Made by a program: the position numbers and the translations under genes. From JAJYQH01 sp036261615 (GTDB taxonomy: Bacteria > Actinomycetota > Actinomycetes > Propionibacteriales > Propionibacteriaceae), in assembly GCA_036261615.1 (NCBI GenBank), contig DATAKK010000099.1, positions 5,493 to 69,492 on the forward strand: DNA of 64,000 nt, given 5' to 3'. The notes under the pieces were generated by a model that saw only the letters and a program-made list of their open reading frames with translations, did not search any database and was not told the DNA's origin. The first letter of the stretch is position 1. Each line of letters starts with the position of its first letter. Shown here piece by piece: positions 17,508 through 26,975 of this stretch.

Positions 17508-18532
17508 GCGTCAACGCCCAGGGTCCGCTGGCGCCCCAGCAGCCGGCCCCGATGACCACTGTCACCGAGCGCGGCGCCGAGGATCTGGCCCGCGCCTCGT
17601 CGTCCCTCCCGGCCCGCGGGTCGCGGCGGACGCCGGAGTCCCCGGCGTCCGAGGGGCGGGTCGTCGCCGGGCTCAGCCCCGCCCGGCGGGCCCTGCGCAC
17701 AGCCGACCAGGTCGTCCGCTGGGTGGTCCTCGTCGCGCTCGGCCTGCTCTTCATGTACCCGTTCGCCTGGCTGCTGGCGGCGTCCCTCAAGCCGCGGGGG
17801 CAGGTGTTCGACAACCGGCTGATCCCGCGGACGCTGGTGCCCGGCAACTACCTCGAGGTGTGGCACCAGTTGCCGCTGCTGCACTGGGTGGCGAATTCCA
17901 TCGTCATCGCGCTGCTGTCGGCCACCCTGGTCACCCTCAGCAGCTCCGCGGTGGCGTTCGGCTTCGCGTACTTCCGCTTCCCGGGCCGCAACATCCTGTT
18001 CAGCATCCTGCTGGGCACGATGATGCTCCCGGGCGCGGTGACCCTCGTGCCCAACTACCTCATCTGGAAGTACCTCGGCTGGCTCGGCACCAACGTCCCC
18101 CTCTGGGGCGGGACGCTGTTCGGCTCGGCGTTCTACATCTTCCTCATGCGCCAGTTCTACCTGGGGCTCAACCGCGACCTGTTCGACGCCGCCAGGGTCG
18201 ACGGCTGCTCGTACTTCGGGCTGTTCCGCCGGATCGCGTTCCCGCTCGCCCTGCCGAGCGCGATCATCGTGTTCATCTTCGAGTTCCAGGCCTCGTGGAA
18301 CAACTTCTCCGGACCGCTCATCTACCTCAACTTCGGGTCTCCGGACGGCTACACCGTGCCGTTGGGCATCTCGTACGCGATGACGCTCTACTCGCCCTCG
18401 GCCGGGGGCCACGGCGACTACCAGTTCGTCATGGTGGCGTCGTTGCTGGTCACGCTGCCGATGCTGGTGATCTTCGCGTTCGGCCAGCGCTACTTCATCG
18501 ACGGCATCGCGGCCGGGTCGGTCAAGGGCTGA
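17504..18532 (+). CDS. ABC sugar importer permease, MalG/UgpE type
   Basis: A 342-residue permease, the heterodimer partner of the preceding one. It has an unusually long hydrophilic N-terminus of about 70 residues rich in Ala, Pro, Ser and Arg before the first helix (VVLVALGLLFMYPFAWLL), then six helices and the EAA loop DAARVDGCSYFGLFRRIAFPLALP. No ATPase gene follows; a shared MsiK-type ATPase encoded elsewhere is the usual solution in actinobacteria. A hairpin follows at 18568-18598. Confidence 0.92.
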   Translation: MSVNAQGPLAPQQPAPMTTVTERGAEDLARASSSLPARGSRRTPESPASEGRVVAGLSPARRALRTADQVVRWVVLVALGLLFMYPFAWLLAASLKPRGQVFDNRLIPRTLVPGNYLEVWHQLPLLHWVANSIVIALLSATLVTLSSSAVAFGFAYFRFPGRNILFSILLGTMMLPGAVTLVPNYLIWKYLGWLGTNVPLWGGTLFGSAFYIFLMRQFYLGLNRDLFDAARVDGCSYFGLFRRIAFPLALPSAIIVFIFEFQASWNNFSGPLIYLNFGSPDGYTVPLGISYAMTLYSPSAGGHGDYQFVMVASLLVTLPMLVIFAFGQRYFIDGIAAGSVKG

Positions 18533-18567
18533 GCGGGCCCGGACCGGCGCGCCGGACGCGCGGCAAC

Positions 18568-18598
18568 ACCCCCGCCGGTGCTGGCGACCGGCCGGGGT
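18568..18598 (+). terminator. Hairpin terminator after the ABC operon
   Basis: The arms 18568-18579 and 18587-18598 pair in 11 of 12 positions (one C-C mismatch) around a 7-nt loop. There is no U tract, as is common for terminators in high-GC actinobacteria. It lies between the permease gene and the dnaE -10 box. Confidence 0.6.
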
Positions 18599-18607
18599 GG
18601 CAGGGGC

Positions 18608-18613
18608 TAAGGT
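18608..18613 (+). promoter_or_regulatory. -10 box TAAGGT of dnaE
   Basis: TAAGGT is the same hexamer as at hisA. It predicts a start near 18620 and a leader of about 54 nt containing an AGGGAGGGG purine run. No LexA box is seen here. Confidence 0.45.
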
Positions 18614-18673
18614 TGGCAGTCGTCGTGAGGTCCGGCACCCCCGGACCGACCAGGGAGGGGCGCTCACAGGGGC

Positions 18674-21600
18674 ATGGCAGCGAACTTCGTCCACCTGCAC
18701 AACCACACCGAATACTCCATGCTCGACGGCGCGGCGAAGAACTCGCTGCTGTTCGCCGAGGTCGAGCGGCAGGGGATGCCCGCGGTCGCGATGACCGACC
18801 ACGGCAACATGTTCGGGGCCTACGAGTTCTACCAGACGAGCAAGAACCACGCGGTGAAGCCGATCATCGGCATCGAGGCGTACGTCGCCCCGTCCACCCG
18901 GTTCTCCCGGAGCCCCGAGTTCTGGGCGAAGGCCGGCCCCCGGGAGGGCGACAGTCCCGACGTCGAGGGCGGCAAGGACGTCTCGGGCGGCGGCCGGTAC
19001 ACCCACATGACGATGTGGGCGGCCTCGGCCGACGGGCTGCACAACCTCTTCCGGTTGAGCTCACTGGCGAGCTACGAGGGCTACTACATGAAGCCCCGGA
19101 TGGACCGTGACCTGATCTCCCAGTACGCGTCGGGCATCATCGCCTCCACCGGCTGTCCCTCCGGGGAGGTGCAGACCCGGCTCCGGCTGGGCCAGTACGA
19201 CGAGGCACTGGCGGCCGCGGCCGCCTACCGCGACATCTTCGGCGAGGGCAACTTCTACGTCGAACTGATGGACCACGGCGTCCCCATCGAACGCCAGGTG
19301 CGCTCCGACCTGCTGCGGCTGGCCAAGGACCTCCACCTTCCCCTGGTCGTCACCAACGACTCCCACTACGTCACCGAGGACCAGGCGGACGCCCACGACA
19401 ACCTGCTGTGCGTGGGCGTGGGCCGCAACAAGGACGACCCCAACCGCTTCCGCTTCAACGGGTCGGGCTACTACATCAAGACCGCCGAGCAGATGCGGAA
19501 CCTCTTCCGGGAGCTTCCCGAGGCGGCGGACAACACGCTGCGGATCGCCGAGCAGGTGGGCGACTACTCCGACGTGTTCGCCTACGTCGACCGGATGCCG
19601 CAGTTCGACGTGCCCGAGGGCGAGACCCAGAACAGCTGGCTGCGCAAGGAGCTCGACCGCGGGCTCACCCTCCGGTACGGCGAGAACCCTCCGCAGGAGG
19701 TGCTCGAACGGGTCGAGACCGAGCTGGCGGTGATCGAGCCGCTGGGCTTCTCGTCGTACTTCCTCATCGTCAGCGACATCTGCCGCTACGCCCGTGAGCA
19801 CGACATCCCGGTGGGCCCGGGACGCGGGTCGGCCACCGGCTCGATGGTGGCCTACCTCACCCGCATCACCGAACTCGACCCGATCGAGCACCAGCTGCTG
19901 TTCGAGCGGTTCCTCAACCCCGAGCGGATCAACCCGCCCGACGTCGACCTCGACTTCGACGACCGCCAGCGCGACAAGATGGTCGCCTACGTCTCGCAGA
20001 AGTACGGCACCGAGTACACGGCGCAGGTGAACACCTTCGGCACGATCAAGGCCAAGGCCGCGGTCAAGGACGCCAACCGCATCCTCGGCTTCCCGTTCGC
20101 CCTCGGCGACAAGATCACCAAGGCGCTCCCGCCCGACGTCATGGGCAAGGGCATCTCACTGAGCGACGCGTTCAACCCCGACGCCAAGCGCTACAACGAG
20201 GCGGCGGAGTTCCGGGAGCTCTACAACTCCAGTCCCGACGTCAAGCAGGTCGTCGACACGGGCATGGGCATCGAGGGCCTGATCCGCGGCACCGGCGTGC
20301 ACGCCGCGGCCGTCATCCTGTCGTCCACGCCGCTGCTCGACCTCATCCCCATGCACCGGCGCGACCAGGACGGCGCCATCATCACCGGCTTCTCGTACCC
20401 CCAGTGCGAGGAGATGGGCCTGATGAAGATGGACATGCTGGGGTTGCGCAACCTCGGCATCATCGACCACGCGGTCAAGCTCGTGCGCCAGGTCACCGGC
20501 ACCGACATCGACGTGCTCACCCTGCCCCTCGACGACGGCCCCACCTACGAGCTGCTCGGCCGCGGCGACACCCTCGGGGTGTTCCAGCTCGACGGCGGCC
20601 CGATGCGCGCGCTGCTACGGCTGATGGCCCCGACCCGGTTCGAGGACATCGCCGCGGTGCTCGCGCTCTACCGGCCCGGCCCGATGGCCGCGAATGCGCA
20701 CATCAACTACGCGGAGCGCAAGAACGGCCGCCAGCCGATCACGCCGATCCACCCGGAGCTGAAGGACGCGCTCGAGCCCATCCTCGGCACCACCTACCAC
20801 CTGCTCGTCTACCAGGAGCAGATCATGGCGGTCGCGCGGGAGCTCGCCGGCTACAGCCTCGGCGGCGCCGACCTGCTGCGCCGGGCGATGGGCAAGAAGA
20901 AGGCCGAGATCCTCGCCAAGGAGTTCGCCAACTTCCAGGCCGGCATGCGCGGCAACGGGTACTCGGACGCCGCCATCCAGGCGCTGTGGGACGTCATGCT
21001 CCCGTTCTCCGGCTACGCGTTCAACAAGTCGCACACCGCCGGGTACGGCCTCGTCTCGTACTGGACCGCCTACCTCAAGGCGAACCACCCCGCCGAATAC
21101 ATGGCCGCACTGCTCGAGTCGGTGCGCGACGACAAGGACAAGTCGGCGATCTACCTCGCCGAGTGCCGGCGGATGGGCATCAAGGTGCTGCCGCCCGACG
21201 TCAACGAGTCGGAGGCGATGTTCACCCCGGTCGGGCACGACGTCCGCTTCGGCCTGGGCGCCATCCGCAACGTCGGCTCCCAGGTCGTGCAGGGGATCGT
21301 CGAGGCGCGGGCCGAGCACGGCAAGGCACGCGACTTCTTCGAGTTCCTCGACCACGCGCCGCTGGTCGTCTGCAACAAGCGGATGATCGAGTCGCTCATC
21401 AAGGCGGGCGCCTTCGACTCGATGGGCCACCCGCGCCGGGGGCTCATGCAGGTGTTCGAGAGCGCCGTCGACCAGGTCATCGACCTCAAGCGCAACCAGG
21501 CCAACGGGCAGGACGACCTGTTCGGCGACGGGTTCGGCGTCCCCGCGGCGGAGGAGCGGCCGAGCGCGCTCAACCGCACGCTGCCGGCCGTCGACGACTG

Positions 21601-22234
21601 GGACAAGATGACGAGGCTGTCGTTCGAGCGGGAGATGCTCGGCCTCTACGTGAGCGACCACCCGCTGCAGGGGCTCGAACACGTGCTGGACGCCGAGCGG
21701 GACATCTCGCTGGCCGCCCTCGTCTCGGCCGACGGGCCCAAGCCCGACTCCGTGGTGGTGGCGGGGCTGATCACCTCGGTGCAACGCCGGCAGAACAAGG
21801 CCGGGCACCTGTGGGCATCGGTGACGGTCGAGGACCTCGACGCGTCGATCACGGTGCAGGTGTTCCCCAAGGTCTACGAGGCGGTCTCGCACCACCTCGC
21901 CACCGACACCGTGGTCCGCGTCCGGGGCCGGGTGCGGGAGAAGGAGGACACCCTCGAGGTGCACGCGCAGGACCTCGCGCGGATCGACACCGACACCGCC
22001 GCGGTGCGGCCGGTCGTCATCCAGATCCCCGCGACGAGGTGCACCCCGCCGGTGGTCGAGCAGCTCAAGGCGGTCCTCAACGCCCACCCGGGGGTCACGG
22101 AAGTGCGGCTGCGGCTCACCACCGCCGACGCTCAGCGCACCTTCCGGCTCGACGACAGCCTGCGGGTGACGGCGTCCCAGCCGCTCATGGCCGACCTCAA
22201 GGCGCTGCTCGGCCCGTCCTGCCTGCCCGTCTGA
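18674..22234 (+). CDS. dnaE: DNA polymerase III alpha subunit DnaE1
   Basis: The replicative polymerase. The 1186-residue protein has an N-terminal PHP domain (VHLHNHTEYSMLDGA, TDHGNMFG), the palm with the catalytic aspartates in PDVDLDFDDRQRDKMV, the beta-binding and helix-hairpin-helix regions, and a C-terminal OB domain (VVVAGLITSVQRR). It resembles replicative DnaE1 and not the error-prone DnaE2: the PHP histidines are present and there is no imuB-like neighbour. A membrane protein gene follows after 50 nt with its own promoter. Confidence 0.97.
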   Translation: MAANFVHLHNHTEYSMLDGAAKNSLLFAEVERQGMPAVAMTDHGNMFGAYEFYQTSKNHAVKPIIGIEAYVAPSTRFSRSPEFWAKAGPREGDSPDVEGGKDVSGGGRYTHMTMWAASADGLHNLFRLSSLASYEGYYMKPRMDRDLISQYASGIIASTGCPSGEVQTRLRLGQYDEALAAAAAYRDIFGEGNFYVELMDHGVPIERQVRSDLLRLAKDLHLPLVVTNDSHYVTEDQADAHDNLLCVGVGRNKDDPNRFRFNGSGYYIKTAEQMRNLFRELPEAADNTLRIAEQVGDYSDVFAYVDRMPQFDVPEGETQNSWLRKELDRGLTLRYGENPPQEVLERVETELAVIEPLGFSSYFLIVSDICRYAREHDIPVGPGRGSATGSMVAYLTRITELDPIEHQLLFERFLNPERINPPDVDLDFDDRQRDKMVAYVSQKYGTEYTAQVNTFGTIKAKAAVKDANRILGFPFALGDKITKALPPDVMGKGISLSDAFNPDAKRYNEAAEFRELYNSSPDVKQVVDTGMGIEGLIRGTGVHAAAVILSSTPLLDLIPMHRRDQDGAIITGFSYPQCEEMGLMKMDMLGLRNLGIIDHAVKLVRQVTGTDIDVLTLPLDDGPTYELLGRGDTLGVFQLDGGPMRALLRLMAPTRFEDIAAVLALYRPGPMAANAHINYAERKNGRQPITPIHPELKDALEPILGTTYHLLVYQEQIMAVARELAGYSLGGADLLRRAMGKKKAEILAKEFANFQAGMRGNGYSDAAIQALWDVMLPFSGYAFNKSHTAGYGLVSYWTAYLKANHPAEYMAALLESVRDDKDKSAIYLAECRRMGIKVLPPDVNESEAMFTPVGHDVRFGLGAIRNVGSQVVQGIVEARAEHGKARDFFEFLDHAPLVVCNKRMIESLIKAGAFDSMGHPRRGLMQVFESAVDQVIDLKRNQANGQDDLFGDGFGVPAAEERPSALNRTLPAVDDWDKMTRLSFEREMLGLYVSDHPLQGLEHVLDAERDISLAALVSADGPKPDSVVVAGLITSVQRRQNKAGHLWASVTVEDLDASITVQVFPKVYEAVSHHLATDTVVRVRGRVREKEDTLEVHAQDLARIDTDTAAVRPVVIQIPATRCTPPVVEQLKAVLNAHPGVTEVRLRLTTADAQRTFRLDDSLRVTASQPLMADLKALLGPSCLPV

Positions 22235-22271
22235 CCCGGCCGGGGGAGCCGGTGCCGCTGGAGTCACCCGC

Positions 22272-22277
22272 TAGGGT
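22272..22277 (+). promoter_or_regulatory. -10 box TAGGGT, leaderless
   Basis: TAGGGT is followed by 7 nt and the GTG at 22285. This spacing is the main reason for choosing that GTG as the start of the next gene. Confidence 0.55.
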
Positions 22278-22284
22278 TGCGGGC

Positions 22285-23010
22285 GTGAGCAGCGCGACGC
22301 CCGTGTCCCACGGCGGTGGAACCGCCGCGTCGCCGGCGTCCCCCGACGTCATCGACAGCGGGCACGTGACCGCCCCCCGGCGTCGGCGCCGCCTGCCTCC
22401 GGTGGCCCGCGGCCTCATCGTGTTCCTCGTGTTCTGCGCCGGGCTCGGGGTGGTCACCGGGCTGCTGTGGCACGCGGTGGTGCAGTTGCCGACCTACACG
22501 GTGCAGCAGTCGGGGGCGGCGTCGACCACCGAGCGCGGCCTCACCCAGTTCTTCGGCACGGACGCGTGGTTCAGCCTCATCGGTGCCGTGTGCGGGGCGA
22601 TCATCGGCCTGCTCGGCTGGTGGCTGTTCCGCTGGCTCGGGTGGATCGTCACCCTCGTCGTGCTCGCCGGGGCCAACATCGCCGCGCTCATCGCCTGGCA
22701 CCTCGGGGAGGCGCTCGGTCCCACCGACTTCGCCGCCCGGATCAGTGCCGCGTCGGCCGGGCAGAGCCTGCCGATCGACTTCCAGCTGCGGTCGCACAGC
22801 AGCGTGCTCGTGTGGCTGCTGTTCGCGGTGCTGCCGGTGCTGCTGTTCTCGGCCCTCGGCCGCGACGACGAGGATCCGGGCGCACCCCGCCAGTGGGTCG
22901 CCGTCCGCCGGCGGGTGCTGCGCCATACTCCGTCCCCCTGGATCGACGCCGGCCACGTCGACTCGCCGGCGTCCGAGGCGCCGGTGCTGCCCGACGACGC
23001 GTCGCGCTGA
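22285..23010 (+). CDS. Unknown four-helix membrane protein
   Basis: A 241-residue protein with a basic N-terminal segment (APRRRRRLPPVARG), then four predicted membrane helices (about residues 44-65, 95-113, 118-138 and 172-192) and a short cytosolic tail. It resembles the actinobacterial DUF2567-type membrane proteins in size and topology, but I cannot confirm this without a profile search. The frame is open far upstream over dnaE; the GTG at 22285 is supported by the -10 box 7 nt before it. It converges with ybaK (15-nt gap). Confidence 0.75.
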   Translation: MSSATPVSHGGGTAASPASPDVIDSGHVTAPRRRRRLPPVARGLIVFLVFCAGLGVVTGLLWHAVVQLPTYTVQQSGAASTTERGLTQFFGTDAWFSLIGAVCGAIIGLLGWWLFRWLGWIVTLVVLAGANIAALIAWHLGEALGPTDFAARISAASAGQSLPIDFQLRSHSSVLVWLLFAVLPVLLFSALGRDDEDPGAPRQWVAVRRRVLRHTPSPWIDAGHVDSPASEAPVLPDDASR

Positions 23011-23025
23011 CCGCCTGACGCGCGC

Positions 23026-23529
23026 TCAGCTGCGTGCGATGATCCCGACGTCGGCCGCTGTGAGCCGGACGAGGTCGTCGGGGGAGAGCTCGACCTGCAG
23101 GCCCCGGCGTCCCGCCGAGACGAACACCGTCGGCCACGCCCGGGCCGACGCGTCCACCCACGTCGCCAGGGGCCGCTTCTGCCCCAGCGGCGAGATGCCG
23201 CCGACGATGTACCCGGTGGTCCGCTCGGCCAGGGCGGCATCGGCGAGTGCGGCCTTCTTCGCGCCGGCCAGCTGAGCCAGGACGCGGAGGTCGAGCTGGG
23301 CCGACACGGGGACGACCGCGCAGGCGAGCGGGCCGCGGGCGCCCTGGAGCGAGACGACGAGGGTCTTGAAGATCCGCTCGGGGACCACGCCCAGCGCCGC
23401 GGACGCCTCATCGCCGAAGTGGGTCTGGGCGGGGTCGTGGTCGTAGGGGTGCAGCGTGAACGCGACCCCGGACGCCGTGAGCGCGGCCACCGCGGGGGTC
23501 GCGGTGCCGGCGTCCCGACGCCGGGTCAC
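23026..23529 (-). CDS. ybaK: Cys-tRNA(Pro)/aminoacyl-tRNA deacylase, YbaK type
   Basis: A 167-residue protein of the YbaK/ProX editing family, which hydrolyses mischarged Cys-tRNA(Pro) in characterised members. Visible blocks are FTLHPYDHDP, GVVPERIFKTLVV (with the catalytic-region lysine), LAGAKKAALADAALAERTTGYIVGGISPLGQK and VFVSAGRRGLQVELSP. It starts with GTG overlapping the stop of the DUF554 gene by 4 bp, so the two form a minus-strand pair. The frame is open much further upstream but that is antisense to hisD. Confidence 0.93.
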   Translation of the reverse strand: MTRRRDAGTATPAVAALTASGVAFTLHPYDHDPAQTHFGDEASAALGVVPERIFKTLVVSLQGARGPLACAVVPVSAQLDLRVLAQLAGAKKAALADAALAERTTGYIVGGISPLGQKRPLATWVDASARAWPTVFVSAGRRGLQVELSPDDLVRLTAADVGIIARS

Positions 23530-24287
23530 AGCCGGCCCGCGACCGCGACGAGCATCGGGGCGAGCACCAGCGCGGGCAGCAGATCGGCGACCCGCACCTG
23601 CTTGATGCCGAGCAGCCGGATCGACAGGCCGAGCAGGATGATCCCGCCGGTGACGGTGAGTGCGTCGATCTCCGCGGTGGTGAGCAGCGTGCCGAGCAGC
23701 CGACCGAGCAGGGTGAGCGTGCCCTGGTAGACCGCCACGGCCAGGGCCGACAGCAGCACCCCGCCGCCCAGGGCGCTGGCGAACGCGATGGCGGAGAAGC
23801 CGTCGAGGATCGCCTTGACGTAGAGCTGGTCGGCGCCGCGTCCGAGACCGTCGGACAGCGAGCCGAGCACCGCCAGCGGGCCCACGCAGAAGACGAGGGT
23901 GGCGGTGACGAAACCGTCGACGAAACGGTGGTCGCCCGACCCGCGGGAGAAGTGCCGCTTCGCCGACTCGCCGAGCAGGTTGAGCCGGTCCTCGATCGTG
24001 AGGGCCGAGCCGATGATGCCCCCGACGAGGAGTGACAGGAGGATGACGGTGAACCCGGCCCCGTGGCCGACCGCCGCGTTGAGGGCCGGGTGGGTGACAG
24101 GGATGATCGACAGGCCGGCGATCACCGCGGTGACGAGGCCGAGGACGTCGGTGATCGTCGAGCGCGTCTGCACGCCCAGCCGTCCACCGACCGCCAGTCC
24201 GATGAGCGAGCCGATGACGATGGTGAGGACGTTGACGACCGTCCCCGCGCCCACGAAGGCCTGTTGCACAATCACCGGCACATCCAA
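23526..24287 (-). CDS. DUF554 membrane protein
   Basis: A 253-residue protein with six or seven helices and the family pattern near the start (FVGAGTVVNVLTIVIGSLIG), LLVGGIIGSALTIEDRL and GGIILLGLSIRLLGIKQVRVADLLPAL at the end. DUF554 (YdfK-like) proteins are widespread and of unknown function; a transport role is often assumed. The start is uncertain: the longest frame uses TTG at 24287, while GTG codons at 24281 and 24275 would fit the family N-terminus better. Coupled to ybaK by a 4-bp overlap. Confidence 0.88.
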   Translation of the reverse strand: MDVPVIVQQAFVGAGTVVNVLTIVIGSLIGLAVGGRLGVQTRSTITDVLGLVTAVIAGLSIIPVTHPALNAAVGHGAGFTVILLSLLVGGIIGSALTIEDRLNLLGESAKRHFSRGSGDHRFVDGFVTATLVFCVGPLAVLGSLSDGLGRGADQLYVKAILDGFSAIAFASALGGGVLLSALAVAVYQGTLTLLGRLLGTLLTTAEIDALTVTGGIILLGLSIRLLGIKQVRVADLLPALVLAPMLVAVAGRL

Positions 24288-24298
24288 TCACGGGGGTT

Positions 24299-24321
24299 CC
24301 CGGCTCCTCGAGCGAGCCGGG
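24299..24321. repeat. 8-bp inverted repeat upstream of the DUF554 gene
   Basis: CCCGGCTC (24299-24306) and GAGCCGGG (24314-24321) form a perfect inverted repeat with a 7-nt CTCGAGC spacer, only about 12 bp upstream of the DUF554 start. It may be an operator or a leader stem for the minus-strand pair. No clear minus-strand -10 box is visible nearby. Confidence 0.4.
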
Positions 24322-24525
24322 GAAGCGGCCTGCGCCGCGCCACCCAGCTGCCGGAATTGCGGGCCAGTGGCGGGGTGCGTTGCCGTTAGTGCAGTCACCC
24401 GCGCCGATCGCCTGCGGATCGGGCTGTTCGGCGCCACACAGGAAGCGCCGAGGACCTGCGGCGCATCGCGCAGGGGGACACGGCCCACCGGCGCCACGGA
24501 GTCGAGCGCACCGGTCGGCCCTTTG

Positions 24526-24531
24526 TAGACT
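24526..24531 (+). promoter_or_regulatory. -10 box TAGACT of hisD (leaderless)
   Basis: TAGACT is followed by 6 nt and GTG 24538, so the hisDCBH transcript is probably leaderless. A TTG directly after the GTG is an alternative start. Confidence 0.55.
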
Positions 24532-24537
24532 CGCAGC

Positions 24538-25863
24538 GTGTTGACGACCCTTGACCTCACCGACTCGACGTCCGCGGCGTCCTACCGCGCGGCGCTCCCG
24601 CGCGCCGCCTTCGACGTCGAGCACGCGGTGGAGGTCGTCCGCCCCATCTGCCAGGCCGTCGCCGACGAGGGCGAGGCCGCGCTGCGGCGGTTCAGCGAGC
24701 AGTTCGACCACGTCGTACCCGACAGCCTGCGTGTGGACGCCGCCGAGCTCGCCCGCCGCGCCGCCGACCTCGACCCCGAACTGCGGGCGGCATTCGAGGA
24801 GTCCATCCGCCGGCGCCGCGAGGTGTGCCGCGCAGGTGAGGCCGAGGCGGCCGAGACCACCGTCCGGCTGGCCGACGGCGCGACCGTCACCACCCGGATC
24901 CTGCCGGTCGGCCGGGTCGGCCTCTACGTGCCCGGGGGACTGGCGCCGCTCGCGTCCTCGGTGATCATGAACGTGGTTCCCGCCCAGGAGGCCGGGGTCG
25001 GCTCGATCGCCGTCGCCTCCCCGCCGCAGGCGGAGTTCGGGGGCCTGCCGCACCCGAACATCCTCGCCCTGTGCCACCTGCTCGGTGTGGACGAGGTCTA
25101 CGCGGTCGGGGGTGCCCAGGCGATCGCCATGTTCGCCCACGGAGTCGAGGGGCTCTGCGAACCGGTCGACCTCGTCACCGGGCCGGGCAACATCTACGTC
25201 GTCGCCGCCAAGCGCGCCCTCCGCGGCATCGTCGGCATCGACTCCGAGGCCGGCCCGACGGAGATCGCGGTGCTCGCCGACGACAGTGCCGACCCCGCCT
25301 TCGTCGCAGCCGACCTCGTCTCGCAGGCCGAGCACGACCCGATGGCCGCCTCGGTGCTGGTGACCGACTCGCCCGCGCTGGCCGCCGCGGTCGACGCCGA
25401 GGTCGAGCGCCAGGTCGACACCACCCTGTACGTCGACCGGGTGCGCACGGCGCTCACCGGCCCCCAGTCGGCGATCGTGCTCGTGCGCGACCTCACCCAG
25501 GGCCTCGACGTGGTCAACGCCTACGCCGCCGAGCACCTCGAGATCCAGACCCGGGACGCCGCACAGGTCGCGGCCCGCGTCCGCAACGCCGGGGCCGTGT
25601 TCGTCGGCCCGTGGGCGCCGGTCTCGCTCGGCGACTACTCGGCCGGATCGACGCATGTGCTGCCCACCGCGGGTGCGGCCCGGCACTCGTCCGGCCTCAC
25701 CGTGCGCAGCTTCATGAAGGCCGTGCACGTCATCGACTACACCCGCGACGCGCTCGCCGACGTGGGCCCGGGCGTCGAGGTGTTCGCGCGGGCCGAGCGG
25801 CTCGAGGCGCACCGTTCGGCGATCAGCGTCCGGCTGGCGGCGGCGCTGGGGGACGCCGAATGA
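24538..25863 (+). CDS. hisD: Histidinol dehydrogenase HisD
   Basis: Oxidises histidinol to histidine in two NAD-dependent steps with zinc. The 441-residue protein has the family blocks GLYVPGGLAPLASSVIMNV, VTGPGNIYVVAAKR, DSEAGPTEIAVLADDSADP, NAYAAEHLEIQT (catalytic Glu-His) and GDYSAGSTHVLPT. First gene of hisD-C-B-H-A; hisC overlaps by 4 bp. Confidence 0.97.
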   Translation: MLTTLDLTDSTSAASYRAALPRAAFDVEHAVEVVRPICQAVADEGEAALRRFSEQFDHVVPDSLRVDAAELARRAADLDPELRAAFEESIRRRREVCRAGEAEAAETTVRLADGATVTTRILPVGRVGLYVPGGLAPLASSVIMNVVPAQEAGVGSIAVASPPQAEFGGLPHPNILALCHLLGVDEVYAVGGAQAIAMFAHGVEGLCEPVDLVTGPGNIYVVAAKRALRGIVGIDSEAGPTEIAVLADDSADPAFVAADLVSQAEHDPMAASVLVTDSPALAAAVDAEVERQVDTTLYVDRVRTALTGPQSAIVLVRDLTQGLDVVNAYAAEHLEIQTRDAAQVAARVRNAGAVFVGPWAPVSLGDYSAGSTHVLPTAGAARHSSGLTVRSFMKAVHVIDYTRDALADVGPGVEVFARAERLEAHRSAISVRLAAALGDAE

Positions 25864-26975
25864 TCTCGCTCTCCGACCTCCCGCTGCGGCCCGAGCTCGT
25901 GGGCCAGGAGCCGTACGGCGCCCCGCAGCTCGACGTGCCCGTGCGCCTCAACGTCAACGAGAACCCCTACCCGCCCTCGCCCGCCGTCCGCGAGCAGATG
26001 GGACGCGCCCTGGTGTCGTCGGTGGGCCACCTCAACCGCTACCCCGACCGGGAGGCGTGGCAGCTGCGCCAGGACCTCGCCGCGTACCTGGGCTTCGGCC
26101 TCGGCCCCGAGAACATCTGGGCGGCGAACGGGTCGAACGAGGTGATGACCCACCTCCTCGGGGCCTTCGGCGGCCCGGGCCGGTCGCTGCTCACCTTCAC
26201 GCCCACGTACTCGATGTACCCCGAGTACGCCCGTGACACCCACACCGCCTACGTCACCGCGCCCCGGCACGACGACTACACCCTGGACGCCGACCTCGTC
26301 TGCGCGGCGATCGAGGAGCACGGTCCGACGGTCGTGCTCATCACCACGCCGAACAACCCCACCGGCACCGCGACCCCGATCGCGGTGATCGAGGAGGTGT
26401 GCACCCGGCACCCCGAGGTCGTGGTCGTCGTCGACGAGGCCTACCAGGAGTTCACCGAGGTCCCCGACGACTCCGCCCTCGCCCTGCTGCCGCGGTTCCC
26501 GCTGCTCGTCGTGTCGCGCACGATGAGCAAGGCCTTCGCCTTCGCGGGCGGCCGGCTCGGGTACTTCGCCGCGACCCCGGCGATCGTCGACGCGTGCCGC
26601 ATCGTCCGGCTGCCGTACCACCTCTCCGCTCAGACCCAGGCGATCGCCCGGGTCGCGCTGGCCCACGCCCCCGAGATGCTCGGCCGGGTGGACGAGTTGC
26701 GCGCGACCGGGCAGGCCGTCCAGCAGTGGCTGCGGATCCACGGCCTCGACGTCGTCGACAGCGCGGCCAACTTCTGCCTGTTCGGCCGTTTCGCCGACCG
26801 GCACGCGGTGTGGCAGGGGCTGCTCGACCACGGCGTGCTCGTCCGCGACACCGGCCCCGCCGGCTTCCTCCGGGTGTCGTTCGGCACGCCGGAGGAGATG
26901 AAAGCCTTCCGGGAGGCGCTGCTCGAGGTGCTCCCCGGTGCCACCAGGATGAAAGGGACCGACCATGACGCGTAG
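25860..26975 (+). CDS. hisC: Histidinol-phosphate aminotransferase HisC
   Basis: PLP enzyme that aminates imidazole acetol phosphate. The 371-residue protein shows LNVNENPYPPSP, AANGSNEVM, ITTPNNPTGT, VDEAYQEF and the PLP lysine in SRTMSKAFAFAGGRLGY, all typical of HisC. The ATG overlaps the hisD stop, and its end overlaps hisB by 11 bp. Confidence 0.96.
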   Translation: MISLSDLPLRPELVGQEPYGAPQLDVPVRLNVNENPYPPSPAVREQMGRALVSSVGHLNRYPDREAWQLRQDLAAYLGFGLGPENIWAANGSNEVMTHLLGAFGGPGRSLLTFTPTYSMYPEYARDTHTAYVTAPRHDDYTLDADLVCAAIEEHGPTVVLITTPNNPTGTATPIAVIEEVCTRHPEVVVVVDEAYQEFTEVPDDSALALLPRFPLLVVSRTMSKAFAFAGGRLGYFAATPAIVDACRIVRLPYHLSAQTQAIARVALAHAPEMLGRVDELRATGQAVQQWLRIHGLDVVDSAANFCLFGRFADRHAVWQGLLDHGVLVRDTGPAGFLRVSFGTPEEMKAFREALLEVLPGATRMKGTDHDA

